Position numbers and translations under genes: made by a program
Part shown: positions 1-10,600 of the stretch, piece by piece
How positions within the stretch are numbered: the first letter of the stretch is position 1
Layout of the letters: every line of letters begins with the position of its first letter
Source: Sva-07 sp963710625
Lineage (GTDB): Bacteria > Actinomycetota > Acidimicrobiia > Acidimicrobiales > Ilumatobacteraceae
Assembly: GCA_963710625.1 (NCBI GenBank)
Contig: CAVQBG010000012.1
Location: 3,372 to 67,371 of the forward strand
Reading direction: 5' to 3'
Length of the DNA stretch: 64,000 nt
The notes under the pieces: model-generated
Database searches by the model: none
What the model was told of the DNA's origin: nothing
Seen by the model: only the letters and a program-made list of their open reading frames with translations

Positions 1-1
1 C

Positions 2-307
2 ACGCTGCAGTCGAGCGTCCCGTTCACCGCCCCCAACACACCGGGCACCTACCAGGTGTGCGCCACCGTCACCGGCGCCGGCGCCGACGTCCCGGCCGGT
101 GTCACCCGGCCACGCACGATCTGCACGACCATCGAGGTGACCTCGCTCGCCACCCCACCGGTCAACTCACCCGGAGGTGGGCTCGCCGGCACCGGCAGCG
201 ACGGCCTCGGCGCCACCGCAACCGGCGGCATCGTGCTGCTGACGGCCGGTCTCCTGCTGCTTGCGGTGTCGCAGGTCCGCCGCCGCCGCTCCCCCAGCGT
301 CGCCTGA
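2..307 (+). CDS. LAXTG-anchored surface protein, C-terminal fragment
   Basis: The frame is open from the left edge of the window, so this is the 3' end of a longer gene. About 100 residues are visible. They include a short beta-rich stretch (TPGTYQVCATV), then a Gly-rich spacer, an LAGTG motif, a hydrophobic helix (GGIVLLTAGLLLLAV) and a basic tail (RRRR). Known: LAXTG followed by a helix and a positive tail is the substrate signal of class E sortases in high-GC Gram-positive bacteria. Inferred: the protein is exported and covalently attached to the cell wall. The function of the missing N-terminus cannot be told. A convergent FlaA1-like gene follows after about 80 bp. Confidence 0.75.
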   Translation, partial: TLQSSVPFTAPNTPGTYQVCATVTGAGADVPAGVTRPRTICTTIEVTSLATPPVNSPGGGLAGTGSDGLGATATGGIVLLTAGLLLLAVSQVRRRRSPSVA

Positions 308-389
308 CCCCGCCAGGCGCAGTCGTCGCACTCCGGGCCCCGCAACCGCGAGCCGTCGGGCGCACGACCGCTCAGGCCGCCGTCACCGG

Positions 390-2291
390 TCAACCGTCAA
401 CGGGTGCTGCGACGCCACCGAGCGCGATCACCCGCATACCTGCCGGGTCGGGAACGTCACCGCTCGACATCTCGTCGCTCGGCGCCAGACCCGGCACGGT
501 CACGTGCGTGATCAGCTTGTGCACCTTGCACTCGCCGTGCTCGTCGGCCGAGATCAGGTCTTCGTGCAGCTTCTCGTTCGGCCGCAGGCCCGTGATCACG
601 ATCTCCAACGGCGGCTCGTGCTGGGCCGCGAACCGCTCCGCGACGTCCATGATCCGCACCGGCTCACCCATGTCGAGGATCAGCACCTCACCCGGATCAC
701 CGATCGCCCCGGCATAGATCACCAGCCGCGAAGCTTCCTCGATCGTCATGAAGTACCGGGTGATGTCCGGGTGCGTCACCGTGATCGGCAGACCCTGGGC
801 CGCCTGCTGCTCGAACGCCTTCAACACCGACCCGTTCGACCCCAACACGTTGCCGAAACGAACCGACACACACTCGGTCCGGCCCTGCTCGGACGCGTGC
901 GCGGTCAGCCGCTCGGTGATCCGCTTGGTCCACCCCAGCACACTCGCGGGGTTCGCCGCCTTGTCGGTACTGACGTTCACGAACCGAGCCGTCCCGTGGG
1001 CACGCGCCGCGTTCAACACGTTGAGCGTGCCGCGCACGTTGGTCTTCCACCCCTCGTCGGGATGCATCTCCAGCAACGGCAGATGCTTCAACGCCGCAGC
1101 ATGGAACACCACCTCGGGACGCGCCCACGCGAACACCTCGTCGACACGACCCGCATCACGGATGTCAGCAAGGATCAAACCATCGTCATCGAGCATCGCC
1201 CGACCCTCGATCGACAACTGGGTACCGTGCAGACCACTCTCGTCACGATCGAGCATGAACAACTTCGCCGGCTCGAAACGAGCCAACTGACGACACAGCT
1301 CACTACCGATCGAACCACCCGCACCCGTCACCAACACCCGCTTACCCGTGATGTAGCCGGCAACCGCATCGGGATCGATGTCCGCGGGACGACGACCGAG
1401 CAGGTCGGCTTCGTTCACCGGCCGGATGTCGCCCGCCCCCACACCACCGAGCAACTGATCGACAGGCGGCAACACGAGCGTCGTCAGGTTGGCGCCGGCG
1501 GCCAACGCCTGCACGCGGCGGATGAAGGCACTGTCCGCGCTCGGCACGGCGATCAGCACGGCATCGGCCTGGTACCGGGCCGCCACGGTCGGCAGGTCGT
1601 CGATCGTGCCCTCGACCCGCACCCCGGAGAGGCGGAGCTTCCTCTTCGCGGGATCATCGTCGAGGAGCACGACCGGTTCGTACGAACTGTCGGACGCGGC
1701 GCGCAGGGTGCGGAGCATCTGCTCGGCTCCCTCGCCGGCACCGACCACGACGAGTCGCTGGAGATGCTCACCGTTCGGTCGGCGGGCACGCTCGCTCCGG
1801 AGGCGCCAGATCGATCGGGCGGAGATCTGGCCCAGCAGCGACATGCCCATCGCCAGGATCGGAACCGAACGGGGGATGCCCTGCCACCGCCAGAGCACCA
1901 CGGTGAGCACCACACCGACCAACACCGCAGTGAGCGCCACCACCCGGACCTCGTCGAAGCTGCCGTAGCGCCACTGACGGCGGTAGAGCCCGGTGGCGAG
2001 ACCGAACAGGCCCTGCAGGGCAACGGCCAGCGCGATCGGCACGATCAGGTGGGTGCCGAGTTTCTCCACGCGATAGTCGTACCGCAGCCACACGCCGAGT
2101 GGGATCGAGATCACCCAGAGCGAGCTGTCGACCGCGAAGTGCACCGCCGGCAGGCGACGACGAGCGACGTCGGCGAGGCGGCTCACATCGACCGCCGAGC
2201 GAGAAGACGCAGCAGGCACGGCGCCACCGTAGTCCCGTTCGAGTGCCGGAGGATGTGACGTCTGCCGGAATGCCGCTCTCCGCCGCCGCAC
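390..2291 (-). CDS. FlaA1/CapD-like membrane-bound nucleotide-sugar 4,6-dehydratase
   Basis: Predicted 633-residue polysaccharide biosynthesis protein. After a variable N-terminus there are about four hydrophobic segments (residues 50-160). A first Rossmann domain follows (VVVGAGEGAEQ), then a C-terminal SDR domain with the NAD motif VTGAGGSIGSELC, the STDKA motif and LGWTK in the place of the usual MGxxK, and RPNEKLHEDL near the end. Known: such proteins (WbpM, PglF, CapD) convert UDP-GlcNAc into 4-keto-6-deoxy sugars for capsule, O-antigen or glycoprotein glycans. The GTG at 2291 gives a long N-tail absent from the neighbouring paralogue. A GTG at 2186 (VSRLADVARRRL) aligns better and may be the true start. 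It lies directly downstream of the frameshifted second copy, and part of its SDR domain is almost identical at DNA level to that copy. Confidence 0.85.
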   Translation of the reverse strand: MRRRRAAFRQTSHPPALERDYGGAVPAASSRSAVDVSRLADVARRRLPAVHFAVDSSLWVISIPLGVWLRYDYRVEKLGTHLIVPIALAVALQGLFGLATGLYRRQWRYGSFDEVRVVALTAVLVGVVLTVVLWRWQGIPRSVPILAMGMSLLGQISARSIWRLRSERARRPNGEHLQRLVVVGAGEGAEQMLRTLRAASDSSYEPVVLLDDDPAKRKLRLSGVRVEGTIDDLPTVAARYQADAVLIAVPSADSAFIRRVQALAAGANLTTLVLPPVDQLLGGVGAGDIRPVNEADLLGRRPADIDPDAVAGYITGKRVLVTGAGGSIGSELCRQLARFEPAKLFMLDRDESGLHGTQLSIEGRAMLDDDGLILADIRDAGRVDEVFAWARPEVVFHAAALKHLPLLEMHPDEGWKTNVRGTLNVLNAARAHGTARFVNVSTDKAANPASVLGWTKRITERLTAHASEQGRTECVSVRFGNVLGSNGSVLKAFEQQAAQGLPITVTHPDITRYFMTIEEASRLVIYAGAIGDPGEVLILDMGEPVRIMDVAERFAAQHEPPLEIVITGLRPNEKLHEDLISADEHGECKVHKLITHVTVPGLAPSDEMSSGDVPDPAGMRVIALGGVAAPVDG

Positions 2292-2318
2292 TGAGAACGC
2301 CGACGACCCTCGCCGGGC

Positions 2319-4126
2319 TCAGACGGCGACTGCGAGGTGGCTTCCGGCCCGAGCGATCCGACGCATGTCGGCAGCGTCGGGCACCGAGCCACCCGACATC
2401 TCCGCGCTCGGCCGCAACGGTTCGGTGGTGACGTGCGTGATCAGCTGGTGCACGCTGCGCACACCGTGCTCGTCGACGGAGATCAGGTCCTCGTGCAGCT
2501 TCTCGTTCGGCCGCATGCCCGGTGATCACGATCTCCAACGGCGGGTCGTGCTGGGCCGCGAACCGCTCCGCCACGTCCATGATCCGCACCGGCTCGCCCA
2601 TGTCGAGGATCAGCACCTCACCCGGATCACCGATCGCCCCGGCATAGATCACCAGCGCGACTCGCCTCCTCGATCGTCATGAAATACCGGGTGATGTCCG
2701 GGTGCGTCACCGTGATCGGCAGACCCTGGGCCGCCTGCTGCTCGAACGCCTTCAGCACCGACCCGTTCGACCCCAGCACGTTGCCGAAACGAACCGACAC
2801 ACACTCGGTCGGGCCCTCGGCGGCGAAGTGGGCGGTCAGCCGCTCGGTGATCCGCTTGGTCCACCCCAGCACACTGGTCGGGTTCGCCGCTTTGTCGGTA
2901 CTGACGTTCACCAGGCGCTCCGTCCCGTGGCGCTGCGCCGCCCGCAGGATGTTGAGCGTGCCGCAGACGTTGGTCTTCCACCCCTCGTCGGGATGCATCT
3001 CCAGCAACGGCAGATGCTTCAACGCCGCAGCATGGAACACCACCTCGGGACGCGCCCACGCGAACACCTCGTCGACACGACCCGCATCACGGATGTCAGC
3101 AAGGATCAAACCATCGTCATCGAGCATCGCCCGACCCTCGATCGACAACTGGGTACCGTGCAGACCACTCTCGTCACGATCGAGCATGAACAACTTCGCC
3201 GGCTCGAAACGAGCCAACTGACGACACAGCTCACTACCGATCGAACCACCCGCACCCGTCACCAACACCCGCTTACCCGTGATGTAGCCGGCAACCGCAT
3301 CGGGATCGATGTCCGCAGGACGACGACCGAGCAGGTCCGCTTCGTTCACCGGCCGGATGTCGCCCTCGCCGACACCACCGAGCAGGTGGTCGACCGCCGG
3401 CAACACGAGCAGCTTCAACTTCATCGGTTCGACGAGATCCGACACCCGGCGGATGAAGGCACTGTCCGCGCTCGGGACTGCGACGAGCACGGCGTCGGCC
3501 TGGTGCCTGGCCGCCACGGCCGGCAGGTCGCCGACCCGACCCTCGACCCGCACGCCGGACAGACGCAGGTTCCGCTTGGAGGGGTCGTCGTCGAGCATCG
3601 CGACAGGCAGGTACGACGAATCCGACGACCCACGCAGGGTACGCAACACCTGCTCGGCACCGTCTCCGGCGCCGACGACCAGCAGCCGCTGGAGGTGACC
3701 GCCACTGGGCCGGGTCGATCGCTCCTGCTTGAGCCGCCATGCCGAGCGGACGGCGATCTGGCTGAGCAGGCTCAGGCCCGTCGCCAGCATCGGAACCGAG
3801 CGCGGTACCGCGGCCTGCGACCACAACGTCACGGTCAGCACCACGCCGACCGATCCGGCGGTGCAGGCCACCATGCGCACTTCGTCGAAGCTGCCGTAGC
3901 GCCACCGGCGGCGGTAGAGGCCGTAGGCGACCCCGAACAGACCCTGCAGTGCCGCGGCGAGCACGACCGGAACGAGCAGACCGGCACCGAGTCGGGCGAC
4001 GTCGTAGTCGTAGCGCAGCCAGACCGCGACCGGGATCGCGATCGTCCACAGCAGCGAGTCGACGGTGAAGTGGACGAGCGGCAGGCGACGGCGGGCTGAT
4101 TCGAGCATCGCCTGGATCTTCGGCAC
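2319..4126 (-). pseudogene. second FlaA1/CapD-like dehydratase, interrupted by two +1 frameshifts
   Basis: The GTG start at 4126 (MPKIQAMLESARRRLPLVHF) is preceded by AAAGG. The N-terminal membrane part and first Rossmann domain are intact but clearly diverged from the neighbour. The SDR domain reads correctly to TIEEASR near 2655. There one extra base shifts the frame, and translation would end at 2627. The expected sequence continues in a second frame (IYAGAIGDPGEVLILDMGEPVRIMDVAERF) to about 2520. A second extra base there moves it to a third frame (RPNEKLHEDLISVDEHG), ending at 2319. Both indels are plain against the intact copy at 390-2291. The gene would encode about 600 residues if repaired. 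Either it is a recent pseudogene or the assembly has errors. Only the last ~120 residues are affected. Confidence 0.85.
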
Positions 4127-4264
4127 ACGGAGCGACGACCTTTACAGGAAACAGAGCTACACGAACCGCCGAGCGACTGTCGGCGTCGCTTGACGAGGTG
4201 TCCGCGCCCATCGAGCTGGCGTCGACGTCAACGGTGCGCGACCGAACATATATTTGTTTTTCTC

Positions 4265-4293
4265 TTGTGTTACGTACTGGTATTCGATACCAT
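4265..4293 (+). promoter_or_regulatory. promoter of the HNH gene (leaderless)
   Basis: TTGTGT (4265-4270), a 17-nt spacer and TACCAT (4288-4293). The ATG at 4300 follows after 6 nt, so the predicted transcription start coincides with the start codon. The stretch is locally AT-rich against a GC-rich background. Confidence 0.6.
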
Positions 4294-4299
4294 GACAGC

Positions 4300-5703
4300 A
4301 TGTCCGCAGCCGAGGACACCCCGAACGAACCCAGGCCGTCCGGTACGGACGAGGGAGCTGGTGACGGCCCCGCCTCGGCGACGGAGTTCGACCTCGACGA
4401 GGAGGTCAACGTCGTCGCCGGGCATCTCAACGCGCTGCATGCCCGCCTCGTCGACCTCACCGTCACGATGATCGCCAATCCCCGCGCCTGGCGTGGTCCC
4501 GGCGTCCACACCCCCGAGCTGTTCCTGGCCTGGCGCACCGGAGTCTCCGCTCGAAGAGCCCACCAGATCGTCGCCATCGCCGAACGGGTCCACGAACTCC
4601 CCCACTGCATCGACGCCTTTCGCCGAGGTGAACTCTCCGTCGACCAGATGGCGTCGATCGCACGCCGGGCCCCCTGGTGGACCGACCACGAGATCTGCAA
4701 CCTCGGTCGCATGCTCACCGTCAGGCAACTCGACCGCACCCTCGCCAAGTACCCCTTCCCGTTCCATCCGCACCCCGACGCGCCCACGCCCTCCGACGAC
4801 GAGCGGCCCGGCACCGACAACCCGGCCACCGACGACCGATCCGGCAGCGACGCGGACGGGCCAGGCGACGACCGACCCGACCGCGACGACGCCGAGCCAG
4901 GGCCCGCCGAACCCCAGCCGGACCGAGCGGCGAAGGACCGGATGTGGTTCGGGGTCGGCGACGACGGACGGTTCCGCCTCAACCTCGAGACCGATCCCCT
5001 CACCGGCAAGATCATCGAGACCGCACTGCGTGAAGCCCGCGACCAACTGTTCCACGACGGGCACCCCGACCTCGAATGGCCCGACGCCATCCGTGAGGTG
5101 TGCGAACGCTCACTCGACACGATCAGCGACCCCGCCCGACGCGACCGCTTCCGCATCCACGTCCACCTCAAGACCGACGGACAGTGCTGCGACGACCGCG
5201 GCTGGAACCTCCCCGACGCAATCCGCCGATACATCACCTGCGACGGGCTGCTCACCCCCACGTTCATCGACGGATCGATCCCGATCTCCGTCGGACGCAC
5301 CGGCCGAACGATCCCGCAGCGCACCCGGCGGCTGGTGATGCTCCGCGACGGCGGCTGCACCATCCCCGGTTGCACGCAGACGCACGTGCTGGAGATCCAC
5401 CACATCATCCACTGGGAGAACGGCGGCCCCACCGACACGTGGAACCTCATCACCCTGTGCCCGCACCACCACCGCATGCACCACAAGGGCGAGCTCGGCA
5501 TCAGCGGCAACGCCGACGACGGCACCATCGCGTTCACCGACCACAACGGCGCACCGCTACGACCGACCGGGGCCAAACCCAAGCCCCCCGGGGCTCCGCC
5601 GCCACCGCCGCCGAGCAGGTACATCCACCCTCTCGGTGAACGCCTCGACACCGAGTACCTGTACTTCCGGGAGCCGAACGCCGGCCCCACCCGCGCTGCC
5701 TGA
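4300..5703 (+). CDS. DUF222/13E12-type HNH endonuclease domain protein
   Basis: Predicted 467-residue protein. The N-terminal DUF222-like helical region contains a segment with RTGVSARRAHQIVAIAERV. A Pro/Asp-rich variable linker follows (around residues 165-205). Near residues 355-395 there is an HNH nuclease module with CTIPGC, EIHHIIHWENGGPTDTWN and CPHHHRMHH. Known: these 13E12-family proteins occur in many copies in actinobacterial genomes, are often mobile or linked to repeats, and have unproven biological targets. The start at 4300 (MSAAEDTPNEP) is preferred over 4198 because the extra upstream residues look non-coding and a good promoter sits immediately before 4300. It is convergent with the sugar transferase, 17 bp away, and oriented opposite to the polysaccharide genes around it, so it may be a later insertion. 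Confidence 0.85.
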   Translation: MSAAEDTPNEPRPSGTDEGAGDGPASATEFDLDEEVNVVAGHLNALHARLVDLTVTMIANPRAWRGPGVHTPELFLAWRTGVSARRAHQIVAIAERVHELPHCIDAFRRGELSVDQMASIARRAPWWTDHEICNLGRMLTVRQLDRTLAKYPFPFHPHPDAPTPSDDERPGTDNPATDDRSGSDADGPGDDRPDRDDAEPGPAEPQPDRAAKDRMWFGVGDDGRFRLNLETDPLTGKIIETALREARDQLFHDGHPDLEWPDAIREVCERSLDTISDPARRDRFRIHVHLKTDGQCCDDRGWNLPDAIRRYITCDGLLTPTFIDGSIPISVGRTGRTIPQRTRRLVMLRDGGCTIPGCTQTHVLEIHHIIHWENGGPTDTWNLITLCPHHHRMHHKGELGISGNADDGTIAFTDHNGAPLRPTGAKPKPPGAPPPPPPSRYIHPLGERLDTEYLYFREPNAGPTRAA

Positions 5704-5720
5704 GCCGAGCGGCTGTCTGG

Positions 5721-7289
5721 TCAGTGCGCTCCGCTGCCGGTGAAGACGACGAAGATGGTCTTGAGCACGATCTTGACGTCGTGGGTCAGTGACCAGTTGT
5801 CGACGTAGTACAGGTCGAGGCGCCGGTACAGCTCGAAGTCGGCCTCGGAACGCCCCGACACCTGCCACATCCCGGTGATACCCGGGAGCACACGGAGACG
5901 CCCGTGCAGATCCGGGGTCCACTGCTCGGTTTCCGACGGCAACGCCGGCCGGGGCCCCACGATGCTCATCTCGCCACGGATCACGTTCCACAACTGCGGC
6001 AGCTCGTCGATCGACGACTTGCGCAGGAACCGCCCCACACGCGTGATGCGCGGATCGTCACGCATCTTGAACAATGGGCCCGACGACTCGTTGCGATCCT
6101 CCAGCTGCGCGCGCAACGCCTCCGCATCGCACACCATCGTGCGGAGCTTGAACATCTCGAACAGCTCACCGTCCTTGCCCACCCGGACCTGCTTGAACAA
6201 CACCGGCCCGCGCGAGTCGAGCTTGATCGCCGCCGCAGCGACCGCCACGATCGGCAGCGTCACCAGCAACACCAGACCCGCCAGCACGGTGTCGAAGGAT
6301 CGCTTCAGGAACAGACGGCTACGCGAACGATTCGTCGGTTCGACATAGATCATCAACCGACCATCGAACGCCTGCGACCGCGTCCGCGAGATGTCGATGT
6401 CGTGCAGCGACGACGACAAGGCGACGTGACACCCCGCCTCGGTCAACGTCCGCGTCAGCCGGTTGACCACCTTGGGGTCCAACGACGCAACCGAGAGGAT
6501 CACACCCGACGCCCCCGTGCGCTGGACCACCTCGAGCGTGTCGTCGAGCGAACCGAGCACGCCGACACCACCTCGCTCACCGGCCGGGTCACCGGTGAAC
6601 CCGACCACCTCGTAGCCGAGATCCGGTCGCCGTTGGGTCGCGTGGAGCAGCGAGACGGCATCGCTGCCCGTCCCGACGATGATCACACGCCGGCTGATAC
6701 GACCGGTGCGGCGCAGATTGGAGAACACACGACGAGCGATCAGTCGCGACACCACCAGCGACGCCGTGACGCACGCGAACAGCAGTCCCACCCACAGCCG
6801 GGACAGCTCGTCGTACTGCGCGAGGAACGAGACGGCCACGAGGAATCCAGCGCTCATCACGCCCGCGATCAGCAGATGCCGGAGCTCTTCGCCGAACCGG
6901 CTGATCGCCCGAGCGAGGAAGAGGTGGTTGGCACCCATCATCAGCACCCACACCGGCACGATGACGACGGTGAGCAACAGCTCCTCGCTGCGGATGTCCG
7001 ACGGCACCGGCTTGAAGATCTGCTGGCCGGCCAGCGCGAGCATCGCGCCGACGATGATCGCCACGATGTCGGAGGCGATCAACCGCCGCCGCAAACGCTG
7101 CGGATTCGCCCGAGCCGCCGTCACGCGTGCCGCCTCCACGGACGAGTCCAGCGATGCGTCGCCGTCGGTCGGGGCAGGGCCGGGCGTCGCGTGCATCCGC
7201 GACGCCGGCGCACTCCGCTGTCCGTTCGATCGATCGCCACCGGCTCGTGTCGATGCCGTCGTGCTCGCTCGATGTTCATGTCCGCCCAT
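5721..7289 (-). CDS. polyprenyl-phosphate sugar-1-phosphate transferase (WbaP/CpsE type)
   Basis: Predicted 522-residue initiating enzyme of exopolysaccharide synthesis, transferring a sugar-1-phosphate to undecaprenyl phosphate at the inner membrane. A basic, probably cytosolic N-tail precedes about four transmembrane helices (residues 70-190). Next come a Rossmann-like middle domain (RRVIIVGTGSDAVSLL) and a reentrant helix (KRSFDTVLAGLVLLVTLP, about residue 327). The catalytic PF02397 domain has VLFKQVRVGKDGELFEMFKLRTM, DDPRITRVGRFLRKSSIDELPQLWNV and MSIVGPRPALP. All expected catalytic motifs are present, so it looks active. The ATG at 7289 is preceded by GAAGGCGG. Upstream at 7326-7372 is a dyad-containing promoter element shared with the second sugar transferase at 27.8 kb. 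Confidence 0.92.
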   Translation of the reverse strand: MGGHEHRASTTASTRAGGDRSNGQRSAPASRMHATPGPAPTDGDASLDSSVEAARVTAARANPQRLRRRLIASDIVAIIVGAMLALAGQQIFKPVPSDIRSEELLLTVVIVPVWVLMMGANHLFLARAISRFGEELRHLLIAGVMSAGFLVAVSFLAQYDELSRLWVGLLFACVTASLVVSRLIARRVFSNLRRTGRISRRVIIVGTGSDAVSLLHATQRRPDLGYEVVGFTGDPAGERGGVGVLGSLDDTLEVVQRTGASGVILSVASLDPKVVNRLTRTLTEAGCHVALSSSLHDIDISRTRSQAFDGRLMIYVEPTNRSRSRLFLKRSFDTVLAGLVLLVTLPIVAVAAAAIKLDSRGPVLFKQVRVGKDGELFEMFKLRTMVCDAEALRAQLEDRNESSGPLFKMRDDPRITRVGRFLRKSSIDELPQLWNVIRGEMSIVGPRPALPSETEQWTPDLHGRLRVLPGITGMWQVSGRSEADFELYRRLDLYYVDNWSLTHDVKIVLKTIFVVFTGSGAH

Positions 7290-7325
7290 CAGTCCGCCTT
7301 CGATCTTCTTCGTCCGCCATGGAAC

Positions 7326-7372
7326 ACACTACGTCACGACCACTCTATGTGGTGAAAGAAATCGTCAGAGTT
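7326..7372 (-). promoter_or_regulatory. composite regulatory element upstream of the sugar transferase
   Basis: Reading toward the gene: AACTCTGACG (7372-7363), 9 nt, the dyad ACCAC-N5-GTGGT (7353-7339), 7 nt, then TAGTGT (7331-7326) as a likely -10. The dyad overlaps the position of a -35 box. The same order and spacing recur at 27826-27873. The rest of the 317-bp gap 7290-7606 holds another dyad at 7512 and no convincing gene. Confidence 0.5.
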
Positions 7373-7511
7373 GGCTCACGTTTTCTTGAATGCCGGACGC
7401 CCCGAAGCGCTTCCCCAGTGTTCTCAGGGGATCGAAGCACGATCGAGCGCGGTTCGCCAGCATCCCCGACGGCGCCGTCCGTCAACTTCTCGTCAACGCA
7501 AGCACCAAAAT

Positions 7512-7526
7512 ACCACGCATCGTGGT
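7512..7526. promoter_or_regulatory. ACCAC-N5-GTGGT dyad
   Basis: Perfect 5-bp inverted repeat with a 5-bp centre (GCATC), in the noncoding gap between the sugar transferase and the giant repeat gene. It is one of five such sites in the window, all intergenic. Confidence 0.4.
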
Positions 7527-7606
7527 CGAGGAGCTGCCCTGGGCGGACAGGACGCCGGCATCTTGAGGGTCGGTGCACCGAGCCGATCACGTGCTGTCTC
7601 GGCTGC

Positions 7607-10600
7607 TCAGTTCGTCGGGCGGTTGCCGGCGAGGTCGGGATTCCTCGAGCGGAAGCTGCCGCCGATGCCGGTGGGGGACACCGGCGACGTCAGGTTCGAA
7701 TCGACCCGGTAGATGCCGATCGCTCCCGAGCCCGGGTAACAGTGCATCACGATCGCCGACTGATCCGTGGTCCACACCGGCGAGTAGCAGCCGGCCGGAT
7801 CGGCAGCGACGTAGGCGGTGGTGAGCTGTTGGCGGTTCGAGCCGTCGACATCGACGACCGAGATCACGTTCTTGCCGCTCACGCGGTCGGTGTAGGCGAT
7901 GCGGTCGCCCTGCGGCGACAGCGACCAGTACGTGCCTCCATAGGCGTTCGTGACGACGGGTTCGGCGAGGCTGCCGTCGACCCGGGCCCGGTAGATCGTG
8001 CTCGACGCCGCGAAGTAGAACCACTCGCCGTCCGGGTCCCACACCACGCCGCCACCACTCGGGTAGCTGACGTAGGGCACCGGGGTTCCGCCGCCGTCGG
8101 CGTCGACGACGTGGTAACGGCACTGCGCCGGGCTCGGACGCTGACACGAGTCACGGAAGATGATCCTCGAACCGTCGGGGCTGTACGCCGGCGCGCTCTC
8201 GCCGAACGTCATGTCCGGGATCAACAGCTGCGGGTTCGGTGCGCCGACTGCGCTCGCCACGGTGGCCTTCCACTTGCCACCGGCGAGCACCGAGAACACG
8301 ATCTTGGAGCTGTCGGGCGACCACGACACCCGCGGCACCATCGACACGCCGACCGTGGCCACGAGCCGTTCGTTCGTCCCGTCGATGCCGACCATCCAGA
8401 TCTCGCTCTCGTACGAGGGTGCGGGACCTTGGCGCCAGTAGGCAACGGTCTGGCCGTCGGGTGACACGACGGCATCGCTCTTGCCGCCCGGTTGGGTCGT
8501 CAGCGCGATCGAACCGCTGAAGGGCTCCATGCGCCGCACGGTTCCCGTCGAGTCGTCGGTGTACACGATGTACCGCTTGAAGAAGAGCGTGTCGAGACGT
8601 GCTTCGTCGTTCGCCGGGTCGGCGTCCGTCCCTGCGGACGTGACCGACGCGATGGTCGACACCGTGCCGGGGGCGTTCGGCACGACGACGATCGTCACAT
8701 CGACAGAACCACCGCTCACCAGATCGCCGAGCGAGCAACTGGCGACCCCGAACGCCACGGCGCATCCAGCTCCCTGCGTGGCCGTGGCCGACACGAACGT
8801 GGCCCCCGACGGCAGGACGATATTGACGTCGACGGCGGGCGCCGTGTCCGGCCCGGCGTTGACGACCGCGAAGACGTACGTCAGCGACCGGCCGATCTCG
8901 ACGGAGTCGGCGGACTGGGTGCCGCTGACCGAGAGATCGACGACCGGCTCGCTCGCCGGCGCCACCCGGACGGCGATCGCGTCCGAAGTGGACGTCCGCG
9001 CTCCCGATTGCAGCGCCGCGAACCGGAACGTGTAGGTCCGGCTGTTCGCCCTCGTGTTCTCGGGCACCGTCGCCGTGGTCGTCGCCGAGCCGCCCGTGCA
9101 GGGCACGATGAGCGGGAACCCGGCGAGCGCGGGTGAGACCGTGAAGCGGCAGGTCTCGGCAGAACTCGCCGTGCCCGACAGCTCCACCGAACCGCCGGCC
9201 GAGCTCAGCAGCGTCGGCGACACGTCGAAGGTCTGGACCTCCGGTGGCGGCAAGGTCACGGTGAAACTCCGGTTGACCGGTCGGGCCGGCCGGTACACCG
9301 CGTCGCCGGCCTGCTCCGCCCGCACCGTGCACCTCCCGGCGTCGAGCAGCGTGATCATGTCGCCGTCGGCGGTGCACACGTCCGGCGTCGTGGTCGTGAA
9401 CGTCACCGGCAGGCCACTCGACGCCGTCGCACTCACGAGGACGGGCGACTCGGTGATCAGCGCATTCGTCAGTGACGGGAACGTGATCGTCTGCGCCACC
9501 GTGATCACGGTGAAGTTCCGCAGTCTCGACACGGCCGGCGCCCACGTGTCGTCGCCGGCCTGATCGGCCTGCACCGTGCACGTTCCTGGACCGATCAACG
9601 TGATCGACGAGCCGTTCACTCCCCCGGCGGTACACACGTCGGGCGTGGTGGTCGTGAACGTGACCGGCAGGCCCGACGTGGCCTCCGCGGTCACGAGCAC
9701 CGGCGACTCGAGCATGGTCCGGCGACCGATGGTCGGGAACGAGATGGTCTGGCGCACCCGTACGTCGAGGGTGGCCGTCGCGGTCAGCGTGCCGACTTCG
9801 GCGGTCACCACCTTCGACCCCGTCGTACCCGAGCGACATGCGTTGAGGTTGCAGCGCCCGTTCGGGCTGATCGTGAACACCGCCTCCGCTGTGAAATCGC
9901 CGAGCGAGTTCCCGACGGCGTCGAACCCCTCGACGGTGAACGCCTGCCAGATGTTCGTGCCGACCACCGCGGTGGGCGGCGTCAGCACCAGGCTCGCCAG
10001 GGTGCCGACCGCATCCACCTCGACGTCGACGTCGACCGTGCCGACACCGCCGTCGTCGTCGGTCACCGTCACCGTGGCCGTGTACGAACCCGACGCCGTG
10101 AACGTGTGTGTCGCATCGAACGGCGACACCACCGCACCCAGATCGTCGACCGGCGACCCGTCACCCCAATCGACCGTCGCCACATGCGTGTCGAGCGAGC
10201 CCGCATCCGTGAACGACGTCGGCAACGTGAACACCCCGCCGACCGTCGCCGCCAACGGACCAGCCGGATCAACCACCGGCGGCGCATTGGTGACCGTCAC
10301 CTCAACGGTCGTCGTCGCCGTCGCACCATCGTCATCGGTCACCGTCAGCGTCACCGTCACCGTGGCGTCGTCGACGCCCGTCAACATCGGCGACACCACA
10401 CCCGCATCATCGAGCACCGCCCCCGCCGACACCGACCACGCGTACGCCACGATCGAACCGTCGACATCCGACGAACCCGAGCCGTCCAACACCAACGTCG
10501 AACCCTCCACCACCGTCGAACCGCCGACGATGTCAGCGACCGGAACGTCGTTGACGTCGTTCAACGTGACGAAGACGATCGCACTGTCCGTACCACCCCG

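Noticed and set aside
261..2258. 665-codon plus-strand frame opposite the FlaA1-like gene
   Set aside because: His/Arg-rich antisense shadow typical of high-GC DNA; the minus strand holds a clear protein family.
7345..7590. 81-codon minus-strand frame in the sugar transferase/giant gene gap
   Set aside because: No ribosome site or recognisable sequence; it overlaps the regulatory dyads.
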